A stretch of DNA of 64,000 bases from Pleomorphomonas carboxyditropha (GTDB lineage Bacteria > Pseudomonadota > Alphaproteobacteria > Rhizobiales > Pleomorphomonadaceae). Below the pieces are notes generated by a model, which worked only from the letters and a program-made list of their open reading frames with translations, was not told where the DNA came from and did not search any database. The position numbers and the translations under genes are program-made. The stretch spans positions 1 through 64,000 of the forward strand of contig NZ_NQVN01000022.1 of NCBI RefSeq assembly GCF_002770725.1. Direction: 5' to 3'. Numbering within the stretch: the stretch's first letter is position 1; every line of letters begins with the position of its first letter. Positions 1 to 8,484 of this stretch are shown here, in pieces.

Positions 1-99
1 TATATCCGCTACTACAACAATGACCGCATCAGGATGAAACTCAAAGGGCTGAGCCCCGTACAATACAGGACCCAGCCCTTAAATCGACCCAGCCTATGA
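1..99 (+). CDS. IS3-family transposase OrfB, C-terminal end (partial)
   Basis: Only the final 32 codons and the TGA stop at 97-99 are present. They read YIRYYNNDRIRMKLKGLSP and onwards, the characteristic end of the DDE (rve-type) integrase domain of IS3-family OrfB proteins, where a YYNxxRx-K-LSPxxYR pattern precedes the stop. The catalytic DDE residues lie outside the window, so activity cannot be judged. Confidence 0.8.
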   Translation, partial: YIRYYNNDRIRMKLKGLSPVQYRTQPLNRPSL

Positions 100-127
100 A
101 ACCGTCCAACTTAATGGGGTCAGTTCA
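1..127 (+). mobile_element. Right end of an IS3-family insertion sequence
   Basis: The window opens inside an insertion sequence. The last 32 codons of an IS3-type OrfB are followed by a terminus ending in GGGGTCAGTTCA at 116-127, which read outward from the other strand gives TGAACTGACCCC, a typical IS3/IS150-group tip. The rest of the element lies before the window. It is inserted next to the terminator of the aldose epimerase gene. Confidence 0.75.
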
Positions 128-160
128 CCAGCCCCGGCTTTTTTCTTTTCTTTCCACGAA

Positions 161-192
161 AAAGGCCGGGCTCCGTGAACTGCCCGGCCTTT
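161..192 (-). terminator. Rho-independent terminator downstream of galM
   Basis: A perfect 11-bp stem (AAAGGCCGGGC paired with GCCCGGCCTTT) encloses a 10-nt loop. On the minus strand it is followed by a T-rich run and begins about 20 nt after the galM stop. Confidence 0.75.
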
Positions 193-213
193 CGCATGTC
201 CCCCAGCCAGCTC

Positions 214-1176
214 TCAAAAGCCCGAGAAGCGCCACTCGATGCGGTGGCGGTAGGTTTCGCCCGGGCGCAGCACGGCGCTCGGATAGCTCGGCTCGTTGGG
301 GGCGTTGGGGAAGGTCTGCGGTTCGAGCGCGAAGCCGGCGTTCTTGATCTGCTCGGAGAAAGGCGCCTTGATCGCCGGCGTGAAATGCTCGCCGGTATAG
401 AGCTGGATGCCCGGCTCGGTGGTCCAGACCTCGAGCGCGCGGCCGGTGACCGGCTCGATGGCGCGGGCGCCGAGGTGCAGCGCGCCGCGGCCGGCATCGA
501 GCACGAAGTTGTGGTCGTAGGGGCCGGCGATCGGCCGCTTGTCGCGGAAGTCGAAGCGGGTGCCCACCACCTCCGCCAGCGGTCCGAGCGGGATCTTGTC
601 GGCGTCGACGGGCGTGTAGCGGCTGGCCGGAATCTGCAGGAGATGGCCGAGGATATCGCCCTTGCCGAGGAGGTTCCAGTAGACGTGGTGCGTGAGGTTG
701 ACCACCGTCGGCCTGGTCGTGGTCGCCGTCATCTCCAGGAACAGCGTATGGCCGTCGAAGCCGTAGGCCGCGGTGACGCCCAGCGCGCCGGGATAGCCCA
801 TGTCGCCGTCGGGCGAATCGAGGCGGAACACCACCTGGCCTCCGGCCTTTTCCCCCTGCCACGCCAGGTGCCCGAAGCCGCTGGCGCCGCCGTGCAACTG
901 CTTGGTCCCGTCGTTGGCCGGCAGCTTGTAGGCGACACCGTCGAGCGTGAAGCCGGCGCCGGCGATGCGGTTGGCATAGCGGCCGCAGATGGTGCCGGCC
1001 CAGCCGTCGCCATCGGGAGCGTCGAGACGGCCGGACGAGCCGATCACCGTCTGCACCGGCCCGCCGGAGCGCGTCGGAATGTAGAGCGCCACCAACTGGG
1101 CGCCGGCCGGGCTGAAGACGGCCTTGAGGCCGTCGCCGCCATCGAGCGTGATGAAGTCTTCCACCGGTTGTGTCAT
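214..1176 (-). CDS. galM: Aldose 1-epimerase (mutarotase)
   Basis: A cytosolic mutarotase of 320 aa that interconverts alpha and beta anomers of aldoses such as glucose and galactose. Family signatures are present in order: GRYANRI near residue 65, LHGG near 94, the catalytic-histidine segment NLTHHVYWNL at 160-169, and a C-terminal LEPQTFPNAPN segment carrying the catalytic glutamate. I chose the ATG at 1176 because GGGGAGAGAGGC lies just upstream. An alternative in-frame start at 1224 would add 16 residues but has no clear ribosome site. It faces away from the GntR regulator at 1382, which with the SMP-30 gene suggests a sugar-acid or aldose pathway. Confidence 0.9.
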   Translation of the reverse strand: MTQPVEDFITLDGGDGLKAVFSPAGAQLVALYIPTRSGGPVQTVIGSSGRLDAPDGDGWAGTICGRYANRIAGAGFTLDGVAYKLPANDGTKQLHGGASGFGHLAWQGEKAGGQVVFRLDSPDGDMGYPGALGVTAAYGFDGHTLFLEMTATTTRPTVVNLTHHVYWNLLGKGDILGHLLQIPASRYTPVDADKIPLGPLAEVVGTRFDFRDKRPIAGPYDHNFVLDAGRGALHLGARAIEPVTGRALEVWTTEPGIQLYTGEHFTPAIKAPFSEQIKNAGFALEPQTFPNAPNEPSYPSAVLRPGETYRHRIEWRFSGF

Positions 1177-1381
1177 GCCTCTCTCCCCTACGCTCTCGCG
1201 GAGCAACTTTTCGATATCGGTCAATCTCGCTCAAGTTCTCGAAAAACAAAAGGTTTTTTAGGCGTTGATCTTTCGGCCGACTTTCAAGACCCGGAGGTTG
1301 TGGCATAGTCGCACCAACCCTCGCGTTCGGCCGCCATGGCGCGATTCGCGGGGGACCGCCGGCGGTTCTGCGGGGTGACCG

Positions 1382-2098
1382 ATGACAGGAAGGACGGCTG
1401 TGAAGCGCTCGCGCCAGGATGAGATCGTGCGCGAGCTCGCCCATGAAATTATCGGTGGCCGCCGGCGCGAGGGCAGCCTTCTGCCGTCCGATGCCGAGCT
1501 GATGGCGCGCTTCGGCGTATCGCGGACGGTGCTTCGGGAAACGCTGAAGACACTGGCCGCCAAGGGCCTCATCCAGCCGAAAACCCGCGTCGGCACCCGC
1601 GTCGTCGAGCGGACGAACTGGAACCTGCTCGATCCGGACATGCTGCGCTGGCATCTCGATTGCGGCATCGGCCTGGAACTGCTCGCCCACCTGTCCGACG
1701 TTCGCCTCGCCCTCGAGCCGGTGGCGGCGTCGCTCGCCGCCCAGCGGCGGAGCATGACCGACATCGGCACCCTGGACGCCATCGTCGGCCGCATGGAGGC
1801 GCCCGAAGCCTCGCCCGAAGCCTTTGCCGCCGCCGATCTCGACTTCCACCTCGCCGTCGCCCGCCTCAGCGGCAATCCGTTCTTCCGGACGGCGTCGGCG
1901 CTGATCGAGGTGGCGCTGGCCGCCACCTTCGCCATCACCACGCCGGTCAACGATCCGACGGCCAAGGCCCTTTCCTGCGCCGCCCACCGCCGCGTCGTGA
2001 CGGCCATCGCCGCCGGCGACGGCGAGGCGGCGGCCGCCGCCATCGTCGAGACGATCCGCGCCGGCGCGGCGCGGGTCGCGGCGGCGGCGGGCCGCTGA
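1382..2098 (+). CDS. GntR-family (FadR subfamily, FCD domain) transcriptional regulator
   Basis: 238 aa. Residues about 10-75 form a winged helix-turn-helix of the GntR type (LLPSDAELMARFGVSRTVLRE, then KGLIQPKTRVGTRV). Residues about 95-230 form an all-helical FCD ligand domain with acidic/histidine metal-ligand candidates (DLDFHLAVARLSGNPFF, and HRRVVTAIAAGD). Such proteins repress sugar-acid or organic-acid genes until the ligand binds. It is divergent from galM and convergent with the SMP-30 lactonase, so galactonate- or gluconate-type sugar acids are plausible ligands. That is inferred from context only. ATG at 1382 gives a complete domain; an in-frame GTG lies seven codons in. Confidence 0.88.
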   Translation: MTGRTAVKRSRQDEIVRELAHEIIGGRRREGSLLPSDAELMARFGVSRTVLRETLKTLAAKGLIQPKTRVGTRVVERTNWNLLDPDMLRWHLDCGIGLELLAHLSDVRLALEPVAASLAAQRRSMTDIGTLDAIVGRMEAPEASPEAFAAADLDFHLAVARLSGNPFFRTASALIEVALAATFAITTPVNDPTAKALSCAAHRRVVTAIAAGDGEAAAAAIVETIRAGAARVAAAAGR

Positions 2099-2106
2099 CG
2101 ACGCAA

Positions 2107-2976
2107 TCAGCCGATCAGCACGGCCGGCTCCGGCAATCCGCGGAACGGCCCGTCGACCAGATAGGTCCAGCCGGCCTCCGGCTCGGCGGCGCGCTTTTCC
2201 GCGTCATAGCCCTCGTAGGCCGAGGTGACGATCAGGCGGTCGAGGCCCGGACCGGCGAAGGCCGGGCAGCTCACCTGGCGGGCCGGCAGCGAGATCGTCC
2301 GGACGACATGGCCGTCGGGATCGTAGGCATCGACGGCGGAGCCGCCCCAGCGGGCGTTCCAGAGCAGACCGTCGGCATCGACGGTGGCGCCGTCGGGCCC
2401 TCCCCCGCTCACCCGGCAGAATACCTGCCGCTCGCCCCGGGGCAGCCCGGTCGCCGGATCGAGGGCCTGTCGGTAGATGAGGTTCTCCGGCGTATCGGAA
2501 AAATAGGCGGTGCCGCCGTCGGGGGAGAAGGCGATGGCATTGGGGATGGTAAGTTCGTCGACGATCGGCCTGAGCTCACCGGCGCGATACCACCAGATGC
2601 GCCCGAATCCCGGCTCGAAGCGCCGGCCCATGGTGGAAATCCACAGCGCGCCCGCAGGATGCACGGCGCCGTCGTTGCTGCGCGTGCCGGGGCGGTCGTC
2701 CCAGAACGGCCGAAGCTCGGTCAACGCGCCATCGTCGATGGATCGCAGATGAAGGCCGCCGTCGCTGGCGATCAGGTGCCGGTCCTCATCGACACGGGCG
2801 GCGACGGTGGCGTGGAAGGGCAGGTCGTGGATGCGGGGCGCCGCGTCGTCGAGCCCCATTTCCAAGAGCTTGCGCTCGAGGATATCGAACCAGAACGCCC
2901 TGGCGCGCCCGGCGTGCCAGCTTGGCCCCTCGCCCAGATGGCAGGCATGGCTGGAGAGGACGGAAACCCTGGACAT
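2107..2976 (-). CDS. SMP-30/gluconolactonase family lactonase
   Basis: 289 aa, a single six-bladed beta-propeller of the SMP-30/Gnl/LRE family. These metal-dependent enzymes hydrolyse sugar lactones to sugar acids. Metal-ligand positions expected in the family are visible: Glu in LGEGPSWH near residue 17, Asn in RSNDGAVHPAG near 100, Asn in IPNAIAFSPDG near 145, and Asp in DGATVDADGLLW near 195. It ends 8 bp from the GntR gene and starts 13 bp downstream of the glutathione-transferase gene on the same strand, so the two may be co-transcribed. The exact lactone cannot be read from sequence. Confidence 0.88.
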   Translation of the reverse strand: MSRVSVLSSHACHLGEGPSWHAGRARAFWFDILERKLLEMGLDDAAPRIHDLPFHATVAARVDEDRHLIASDGGLHLRSIDDGALTELRPFWDDRPGTRSNDGAVHPAGALWISTMGRRFEPGFGRIWWYRAGELRPIVDELTIPNAIAFSPDGGTAYFSDTPENLIYRQALDPATGLPRGERQVFCRVSGGGPDGATVDADGLLWNARWGGSAVDAYDPDGHVVRTISLPARQVSCPAFAGPGLDRLIVTSAYEGYDAEKRAAEPEAGWTYLVDGPFRGLPEPAVLIG

Positions 2977-2989
2977 GCGTGCCTCTCCC

Positions 2990-3601
2990 CTATTCGTGCG
3001 GCCAGGCCCGGAACAGCGCCGTGGCCTCGGCCTCGGCGTTGAGCGCGGCGAGGCGTGGATAGTCGGCCAGCGTCACGACGTCGGGCACCATGGCGGCGAT
3101 GAAGGTTGCCGCCACCGCCAGCGTGATGCCGGCCTCGCTCAGCGGCGGTCCCAGCAGCCAATCGGCGCCGGCGATGTCGGCCTCGATCGCCGAAAGCGCC
3201 GCCCCGAGCTGGCCGGCGACGCGGTCGAGCCAGGGCTGGTGCTGCTTTTCGGCCGGACGGAGCTGGCGCTCGTAGACGGTCTGCACCGCCTTCTCGCAGG
3301 CGGCGAGGCCGAGGCCGGTGAGGCGAACGTCGAGGGCGGCGAGCCCCAAGTCGACCGGTCCGAGCGTCCGCCCGCCGGCGAGCGCCTTCAGGGCGTAATC
3401 GATGATCAAGGTGGAATCGAGCAGCACGACGCCGTCGCCGGTGACCGCCGTCGGCGCCTTGACCACCGGGTTGATGGCGGCGAACGCGTCGTATTGCCGG
3501 AACACCGAAAGCGGCTCGTGGGAAAAAGGAATCTCGAGGGCGGCGAGCGTCAGCGCGGTGCGGCGCACGTAAGGCGAATCGAGCATGCCGATCAGGCGCA
3601 T
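2990..3601 (-). CDS. Glutathione S-transferase family protein
   Basis: 203 aa. Residues 1-75 form a thioredoxin-like N-terminal domain (MRLIGMLDSPYVRRTALTL at the start, INPVVKAPTAV with the cis-Pro region, and LLDSTLIIDY matching the glutathione-binding E/D-S element). The remainder is an all-helical C-terminal GST domain. These cytosolic enzymes conjugate or reduce electrophiles with glutathione, but the substrate is not predictable. The N-terminal Ser in SPYVRR sits at the usual catalytic Ser/Cys position. I chose the ATG at 3601 because it begins exactly at the domain edge. Confidence 0.88.
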   Translation of the reverse strand: MRLIGMLDSPYVRRTALTLAALEIPFSHEPLSVFRQYDAFAAINPVVKAPTAVTGDGVVLLDSTLIIDYALKALAGGRTLGPVDLGLAALDVRLTGLGLAACEKAVQTVYERQLRPAEKQHQPWLDRVAGQLGAALSAIEADIAGADWLLGPPLSEAGITLAVAATFIAAMVPDVVTLADYPRLAALNAEAEATALFRAWPHE

Positions 3602-3662
3602 GGCAAACCTCGGAAAGGAAGCGGATCGCGATCCGCATGAAACGCCCGGCCAGCTTAAGGCA

Positions 3663-3689
3663 AAAGCCCGGCGGATCGAAGCGGGCTTT
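3663..3689. terminator. Stem-loop between the GGDEF-EAL and GST genes
   Basis: AAAGCCCG and CGGGCTTT form an 8-bp stem around an 11-nt loop, 29 nt past the stop of the minus-strand GGDEF-EAL gene. The flanking A and T bases make it plausible as a terminator for that gene. Confidence 0.6.
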
Positions 3690-3717
3690 CGCGGCGCGGG
3701 GTCGGTTTGGAAGGGCG

Positions 3718-5265
3718 TCAGCCGCCGGCGGCGCGGCGCTCTCTTTCCAGCGCGGCCGGCGACACCACCAGTTCCGGCAGCGCCGCCGGACGACCGAAGT
3801 AATAGCCCTGGAAGCGCTGGCAGCCGGCCGCCTTCATCAGGAGATACTGCTCCTCGGTCTCGACGCCTTCGGCCAGGACGCGGGTGCCGAGCGCGCGGGC
3901 AAGCTCGGTGATCGCCGTGACAAAGGTCATGTCGACATCGCTCGATCCGGCGGCGTGCACGTAGCTCTTGTCGATCTTCAGGCAGTCGAAGCGGAATTTC
4001 CGCAGGTATTGCAGCGAGGCGAAGCCGGAGCCGAAGTCGTCGAGGACGATCATCACGCCGGCCGCCCTCAGCCCCTCGAGATTGGCGCGCTCCACCGAAC
4101 CGAAGTCGAGGAAGACGGTCTCGGTGATCTCCAGCACCAGGCGGGTGGCCGGCAGGCCCGCCGCCTGGAGTTCGCCGGTCACGAAGGCGGCGAAGCCGGG
4201 CTGCTTCAACTGGACGGCCGAGACGTTGATGCCGAACTGATACTGGCCGTAGCGGACGGCGTCGCGGATGACGCGGCGGATCACCCACTCGCCCACTTCC
4301 TCGATCAGCGTCGACTGCTCGGCGACCGAGATGAATTCCGCCGGCGGGATGGTGCCGCGCAGCGGGTGATGCCAGCGGATCAGCGCCTCGAAGGCCGTCT
4401 GCTCGACGCCATCGGCGGCGACGATCGGCTGATAGTGCATGTCGAGCTGGTTGAGGTAGATGGCGGCCCGCAGCTCGCGGGCCAGCAGCCGGGTATAGCG
4501 GTCGTCCACCAGCATGCGGGCGTTGTAGGACAGCACCGTGCCGCGCGCCTGCTTGGCCTTGTAGAGGGCGAGGTCGGCGAGATTGACCAGCTCGAGGGCG
4601 ATATGCGTGTCGTCGGGCGCCATGGCGATGCCGGCCGTCGCCGACAGGCGCATGGTGCGGCCATTGATCTGCACCGGCTGGCGCAGCCGGTCGAGCAGCG
4701 CCTTCACCGCCTGCACCACCTCGCCGCGCGAGGCGCAGTCGGTGAGAAGCAGCGCGAACTCGTCGCCGCCGAGCCGGCCGACCACCGCCCCGGGCAGTTC
4801 GTCGTGGCAGATGCGCACCAGTTGGGCCAGCGCCTCGTCGCCGGCGGCGTGACCGAACGTGTCGTTGAGCGCCTTCAGATGGTCGAGGTCCAGCATCACG
4901 TAGGCGTGCCGGCGGTCGTCGGCGATCTGGACGCGCCGGCGCAGTTCGTCGAGAAAATCGGCGCGGGTCAGCGCCGAGGTGACGGGATCGATGCGAGCCG
5001 AGCTTTCGGCGTGCGCCTCGCCCTGCATCAAGGCCAGGCTCTTGCGCACCAGAACGAAGCCGATGACGACGATCAGCAGGAGGAGCATGGTCTCGGATAC
5101 AAGGCCGGCCAGCAAGCTCGGCTGCCACGAAGAGGGCAGCGCACCATGCAGGGCGAGCATCAACGCCAGTGCAATGGCAAGACAGGATGCTGCCAGCGCC
5201 CCCACCAGCAACGAAACGCGCCGGCTGACGCTCAGCGCGGTTTGAAGTTGTTTTCCGAGCGCCAT
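3718..5265 (-). CDS. Membrane-anchored GGDEF-EAL cyclic-di-GMP protein
   Basis: 515 aa. Two hydrophobic segments (about residues 17-40 and 53-73) bracket a short extracytoplasmic loop with no obvious sensor domain. A GGDEF domain follows with an intact GGDEF signature at 166-170, then an EAL domain with EALIRW at 293-298, an ITET metal-site segment near 390, DDFGSG at 409-414 and LAEGVETEEQ near the end. Both the synthase and phosphodiesterase active sites therefore look complete. No RxxD inhibitory site is visible at the usual position before GGDEF. It is monocistronic between stem-loops. Net activity, making or degrading cyclic-di-GMP, cannot be decided from sequence. Confidence 0.92.
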   Translation of the reverse strand: MALGKQLQTALSVSRRVSLLVGALAASCLAIALALMLALHGALPSSWQPSLLAGLVSETMLLLLIVVIGFVLVRKSLALMQGEAHAESSARIDPVTSALTRADFLDELRRRVQIADDRRHAYVMLDLDHLKALNDTFGHAAGDEALAQLVRICHDELPGAVVGRLGGDEFALLLTDCASRGEVVQAVKALLDRLRQPVQINGRTMRLSATAGIAMAPDDTHIALELVNLADLALYKAKQARGTVLSYNARMLVDDRYTRLLARELRAAIYLNQLDMHYQPIVAADGVEQTAFEALIRWHHPLRGTIPPAEFISVAEQSTLIEEVGEWVIRRVIRDAVRYGQYQFGINVSAVQLKQPGFAAFVTGELQAAGLPATRLVLEITETVFLDFGSVERANLEGLRAAGVMIVLDDFGSGFASLQYLRKFRFDCLKIDKSYVHAAGSSDVDMTFVTAITELARALGTRVLAEGVETEEQYLLMKAAGCQRFQGYYFGRPAALPELVVSPAALERERRAAGG

Positions 5266-5414
5266 CCTTCACCTTTATGCCTAGGCAAATTTAACGCGCC
5301 CATATGAATTTTTCGCAAATCCCAAGTGGCGATTTTGAAAGGACCGGGCGGAAGGTAAACGCTGGCGTCGGTTGGGCCGGAAGGCTTGGCCTTGTTGAGC
5401 CGCGCATAAAATTC

Positions 5415-5442
5415 GGACGGCTCCACGGCAATGGAGCCGTCC
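5415..5442 (-). terminator. Rho-independent terminator of the first DUF892 gene
   Basis: A perfect 11-bp stem, GGACGGCTCCA with TGGAGCCGTCC, closes a 6-nt loop. On the minus strand it is followed by AATTTTA, 70 nt past the DUF892 stop codon. Confidence 0.7.
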
Positions 5443-5514
5443 GCACCGGCGCGCGCCGCCCGAGGGAGGGGAACTGGCGCGTCCCGATAGGAAACCGAAT
5501 TGACAGGCCATGCG

Positions 5515-6012
5515 TCAGGCGGCTTTTACGGCCGCCTGGTTGGCCGAACCTTCGGCGATCTTCGTCAGGCCGGCATCGGTGGCCTCTTCCTCGGCGAGGG
5601 TCTCCTTCAGGAGCTTGGCCGCCTGCTTCTGGCCGATCAGTTCGGCCCAGCGGCACATGGTGCCGTAGCGGGCGATCTCGTAGTGCTCGACCGCCTGGGC
5701 GGCGGCGATCAGGCCGGCGTCGATGGCCTCCGAGCCGGCAAATTCCTCGAGCACTTCCTCGCCTTCCTCGATGATGCCTTCGATGGCCGGACAGGTCTTG
5801 CCGCGTGCCGGCTTGCCGATCAGTTCGAACACCTGCTGCAGGCGCTCGATCTGCATCTCGGTTTGCTCACGATGTTTCTCGAAGGCGGCCCGCAGCTCGG
5901 GCGACTGGGCGCCACGCGCCATTTTCGGCAATGCCTTCAGGATCTTGCGCTCGGCGTAATAGATGTCCTTGAGCATGTCCTGAAAAAGATCGTCAAGCGA
6001 TTTGGTTTTCAT
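5515..6012 (-). CDS. DUF892 ferritin-like stress protein (YciE/YciF type)
   Basis: 165 aa, predicted to be a four-helix ferritin-like bundle of the YciE/YciF (DUF892) family. Members are induced by osmotic and oxidative stress and bind a di-metal centre. Glu and His residues spaced for metal binding are visible in YYAERKILKALPKM near residue 18, KHREQT near 45, and AVEHYEIARYGTM near 107. The ATG at 6012 follows GGAGGTGAAGCC. An EcfG-type promoter (6052-6076) lies 40 nt upstream, so it belongs to the general-stress regulon. A second DUF892 gene lies at 8799-9305 under a matching promoter. Confidence 0.88.
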   Translation of the reverse strand: MKTKSLDDLFQDMLKDIYYAERKILKALPKMARGAQSPELRAAFEKHREQTEMQIERLQQVFELIGKPARGKTCPAIEGIIEEGEEVLEEFAGSEAIDAGLIAAAQAVEHYEIARYGTMCRWAELIGQKQAAKLLKETLAEEEATDAGLTKIAEGSANQAAVKAA

Positions 6013-6051
6013 GGCTTCACCTCCGCACTCTGGAGAAAGGTTGCGCGCTTC

Positions 6052-6076
6052 AACCGGGGGCGAGACGAATTGTTCC
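6052..6076 (-). promoter_or_regulatory. EcfG-type general-stress promoter (GGAAC-N17-GTT)
   Basis: Read on the minus strand, GGAAC (6076-6072) is followed by a 17-nt spacer and GTT (6054-6052), matching the alphaproteobacterial EcfG consensus. It drives the DUF892 gene at 6012. Confidence 0.7.
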
Positions 6077-6242
6077 CGGCTCGCCGGCAGGCCGATCGCC
6101 GCCGCGCGCATGGCCGGCCCGCGGGAACAATCGCCGCCCTCGGCGATTTCACCACCTCAGCACTCCGGACCGGAACCACTCGGCCGCAGCTTCATCGGCA
6201 ACGTGCGGCGACCCTCTGAATCGCCACTCAACACGGAGGTGA

Positions 6243-7133
6243 ATGATGAGCTCCCCTTCCGGGAAATCCCCCCGCTATCGCGACTATCCGAAGCCGCCCT
6301 TTCCCGAGCAGACGCAGGAGCTGCCCGGCAGCTTCAAGCCGATGGATCCGCCGCCCGACCACGGCGAGCAGAGCTGGCGCGGCGCCGGCCGGCTCGAAGG
6401 CTCGGTCGCCCTGATCACCGGCGGCGACAGCGGCATCGGCCGGGCCGTCGCCATCGCCTTTGCCCGCGAAGGCGCCGACGTCGCCCTGTCCTTCCTGAAG
6501 GAGCGGGAGGATGCCACCGACACGGCCCGCCTCGTTACCGAAAGCGGCCGCCGCTGCCTTCAGATCGCCGGCGACATCGCCGATCCCGCCCATTGCCGCG
6601 AGATCGTCGAGAAAGTGGTGGCGGAATTCGGCCGCATCGACATCCTGGTGAACAACGCGGCCCATCAGGACACCTTCGAAACGCTGGACGCCATTTCCGA
6701 CGAGGAATGGCAGCGCACCTTCGCGGTGAACATCCACGCCATGTTCTATCTGGCCAAGGCGGCGGTGCCGCACATGCAGCCGGGCGCGGCGATCATCAAC
6801 ACCGCCTCGATCAACGCCGACGCGCCCAATCCCGGCCTGCTCGCCTATGCCACCACCAAGGGCGCGATCCAGAACTTCACCGGCGGCCTGGCGCAACTGC
6901 TCGCCGAGAAGGGCATTCGCGTCAACTGCGTCGCCCCCGGCCCGGTGTGGACGCCGCTGATCCCGGCCAGCATGTCGGGCGAGAAGACCTCGAAGTTCGG
7001 CACCAACTACCCGATGAAGCGGCCGGCGCAGCCGGTGGAGCTCGCTTCGGCCTACGTGATGCTGGCTGAACCGATGTCGAGCTACGTATCCGGCGCCACC
7101 GTCGCCGTCACCGGCGGCAAGCCGCTGATCTGA
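6243..7133 (+). CDS. SDR-family oxidoreductase (YghA / general stress protein 39 type)
   Basis: 296 aa. It has a roughly 50-residue Pro-rich N-terminal extension (PKPPFPEQTQELPG) typical of the YghA/GSP39 branch, then a classical Rossmann fold: TGGDSGIGRA cofactor loop near residue 59, NNAA near 140, the catalytic serine region INTASI near 183, and the YATTK Tyr-Lys pair near 200. It is an NAD(P)-dependent reductase, probably acting on aldehydes or ketones, with unknown substrate. CGGAGG lies five to ten bases before the tandem ATGs at 6243 and 6246. It is divergent from the first DUF892 gene. GGAAC sequences occur upstream (6124, 6172), but neither has a GTT at the right spacing. Confidence 0.9.
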   Translation: MMSSPSGKSPRYRDYPKPPFPEQTQELPGSFKPMDPPPDHGEQSWRGAGRLEGSVALITGGDSGIGRAVAIAFAREGADVALSFLKEREDATDTARLVTESGRRCLQIAGDIADPAHCREIVEKVVAEFGRIDILVNNAAHQDTFETLDAISDEEWQRTFAVNIHAMFYLAKAAVPHMQPGAAIINTASINADAPNPGLLAYATTKGAIQNFTGGLAQLLAEKGIRVNCVAPGPVWTPLIPASMSGEKTSKFGTNYPMKRPAQPVELASAYVMLAEPMSSYVSGATVAVTGGKPLI

Positions 7134-7285
7134 GGCGGGCGGGCGTCCTCGCCGCAACCGCCGGCCCGCGCCGGTTTCGTCACCGAAACGCCGGGGCGCG
7201 GGCCTTTTCCCGAACTCGTCCGAAGGCCTTCATCGTCATGCGTCCCGCCGGACGCGGAGCGACGGTCCGGTCTTTCGGTCTCGCG

Positions 7286-7328
7286 TCGGAGCGTCCGAAA
7301 ACCGGATTCCACTTTTCGCTCCGATGCC
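7286..7328. repeat. Short intergenic palindromic repeat, copy A
   Basis: CGGAGCG and CGCTCCG bracket a core AAAACCGGATTCCACTTTT. The same core, AAAACCGGnnTCCACTTTT, occurs in copies at 8274, 14120 and 18154, always between genes. Confidence 0.6.
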
Positions 7329-7345
7329 TTAGCCGCTCCGCCGCC

Positions 7346-7370
7346 GGAACAATCGGCCGACCTGCTTGTT
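7346..7370 (+). promoter_or_regulatory. EcfG-type promoter for the BON-domain gene
   Basis: GGAAC at 7346-7350, a 17-nt spacer and GTT at 7368-7370, 53 nt before the ATG at 7424. Confidence 0.72.
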
Positions 7371-7423
7371 GTTGATCGAGACCGGCGCTCCCGACGCCGG
7401 CAATCAGCAGAGGAGGCTGGACG

Positions 7424-8272
7424 ATGGCATACGGACGAAACGATCGCGACTTTTCCTCTCGCGACCAGGATGACGATCGGCAGCGGCTGGCCGGCCGCTG
7501 GACCCAGGACGAGGATACCGGCTACCTGCGCCGGCGTTTCGAGGATTACGGCCAGGGCGACGAATCCTATCGCGGCGGCCGCGACCAGGAGCGCCGGGAT
7601 TACGACGACCGGCGGAACTGGGGCGAGTCCGGCGGCTACTATGGCGAAGCCGGTCGGAACCCCGACAGGAGCGGCGGCCACGCCTTCGACTTCGCCCGCC
7701 GCTCCGGCGGCTCTCCCGACCGGGGCGGCTACCGATCCTTTGCAGCGCAGGATCGGTTCAACGGTCCCGAGGGCTACGACGTGCGCTCAAGCGGCGGGTT
7801 CGACCGCGGCTACGGCGATCGCGGCGACCAGGGAGCTTCCGGCGGCTCGCCGCGGGGCGGATGGCCCCGGAAAGGCAACTGGATCAGCCGTTACGTCGCG
7901 GCCGAGGGACGCGCCGACGAAGGGCGTTCCGCCGCGCGCGCCGGTGCCGGTTCGTTTCGCGGCAAGGGCCCCAAGGGCTATGTCCGCTCGGACGAACGAA
8001 TCAAGGAGGATGTCAGCGATCGCCTCAGCGACGACGACACGCTGGACGCTTCCGACGTCACCGTCGAGGTCAGCGGCGGCGAAGTGACGCTTTCCGGCTA
8101 TGTCGACTCGCGGCAGGCCAAGCACGTCGCCGAGGACTGCGCCGAGCAATGCGTCGGTGTCAGCCACGTGCAGAACAATCTTCGGGTGCGCGCGGTCTCG
8201 GACGCCGAACGGGGCTCGACAGGCTCGGAAACCGGGCAATCCACCGACAAGGCGAAGCCGGTGGACTTCTAG
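7424..8272 (+). CDS. BON-domain protein with a Gly/Arg/Asp-rich N-terminal half
   Basis: 282 aa. Residues 1-170 are low-complexity and rich in Gly, Arg, Asp and Tyr (DRDFSSRDQDDDRQ, RGGRDQERRDYDDRR), probably disordered. Residues about 185-260 form a BON domain (GYVRSDERIKEDVSDRL, VTVEVSGGEVTLSGYV, then AEQCVGVSHVQNNLRV). BON domains bind phospholipid or other envelope surfaces and are common in OsmY-like osmotic-stress proteins. No signal peptide is visible, so the location is unclear. GAGGCTGGACG precedes the start, and the EcfG promoter at 7346 puts it in the stress regulon. Confidence 0.87.
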   Translation: MAYGRNDRDFSSRDQDDDRQRLAGRWTQDEDTGYLRRRFEDYGQGDESYRGGRDQERRDYDDRRNWGESGGYYGEAGRNPDRSGGHAFDFARRSGGSPDRGGYRSFAAQDRFNGPEGYDVRSSGGFDRGYGDRGDQGASGGSPRGGWPRKGNWISRYVAAEGRADEGRSAARAGAGSFRGKGPKGYVRSDERIKEDVSDRLSDDDTLDASDVTVEVSGGEVTLSGYVDSRQAKHVAEDCAEQCVGVSHVQNNLRVRAVSDAERGSTGSETGQSTDKAKPVDF

Positions 8273-8273
8273 G

Positions 8274-8318
8274 GCATCGGACCGAAAAGTGGACTCCGGT
8301 TTTCGGAAAATCCGATGC
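8274..8318. repeat. Short intergenic palindromic repeat, copy B
   Basis: GCATCGGA and TCCGATGC arms enclose the AAAAGTGGACTCCGGTTTT core. It begins one base after the BON gene's stop codon and is nearly the reverse complement of copy C at 14120. Confidence 0.65.
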
Positions 8319-8484
8319 GACAACAAAGAAATAGATCGTCGCCGGCCCGGACCGCTTGCGCGGACCGGGCCGGTCGAGGGGCGTGCAGGAAAGCCGCACT
8401 CGTCGGGTTTATGAGAAATCCCGGTTTCGCGGTGCTTCGTCAGGTAATAAGGTTTTCAGATGGTGTATCTATGCTGTAGCGATC

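Noticed and set aside
125-1987. Long minus-strand reading frame of 620 codons
   Set aside because: It is a high-GC shadow of galM and the GntR gene in another frame, Arg/Gly-rich and with no domain.
6124-6195. EcfG-type promoter for the SDR gene
   Set aside because: GGAAC occurs at 6124 and 6172, but no GTT follows at 16-17 nt in either case.
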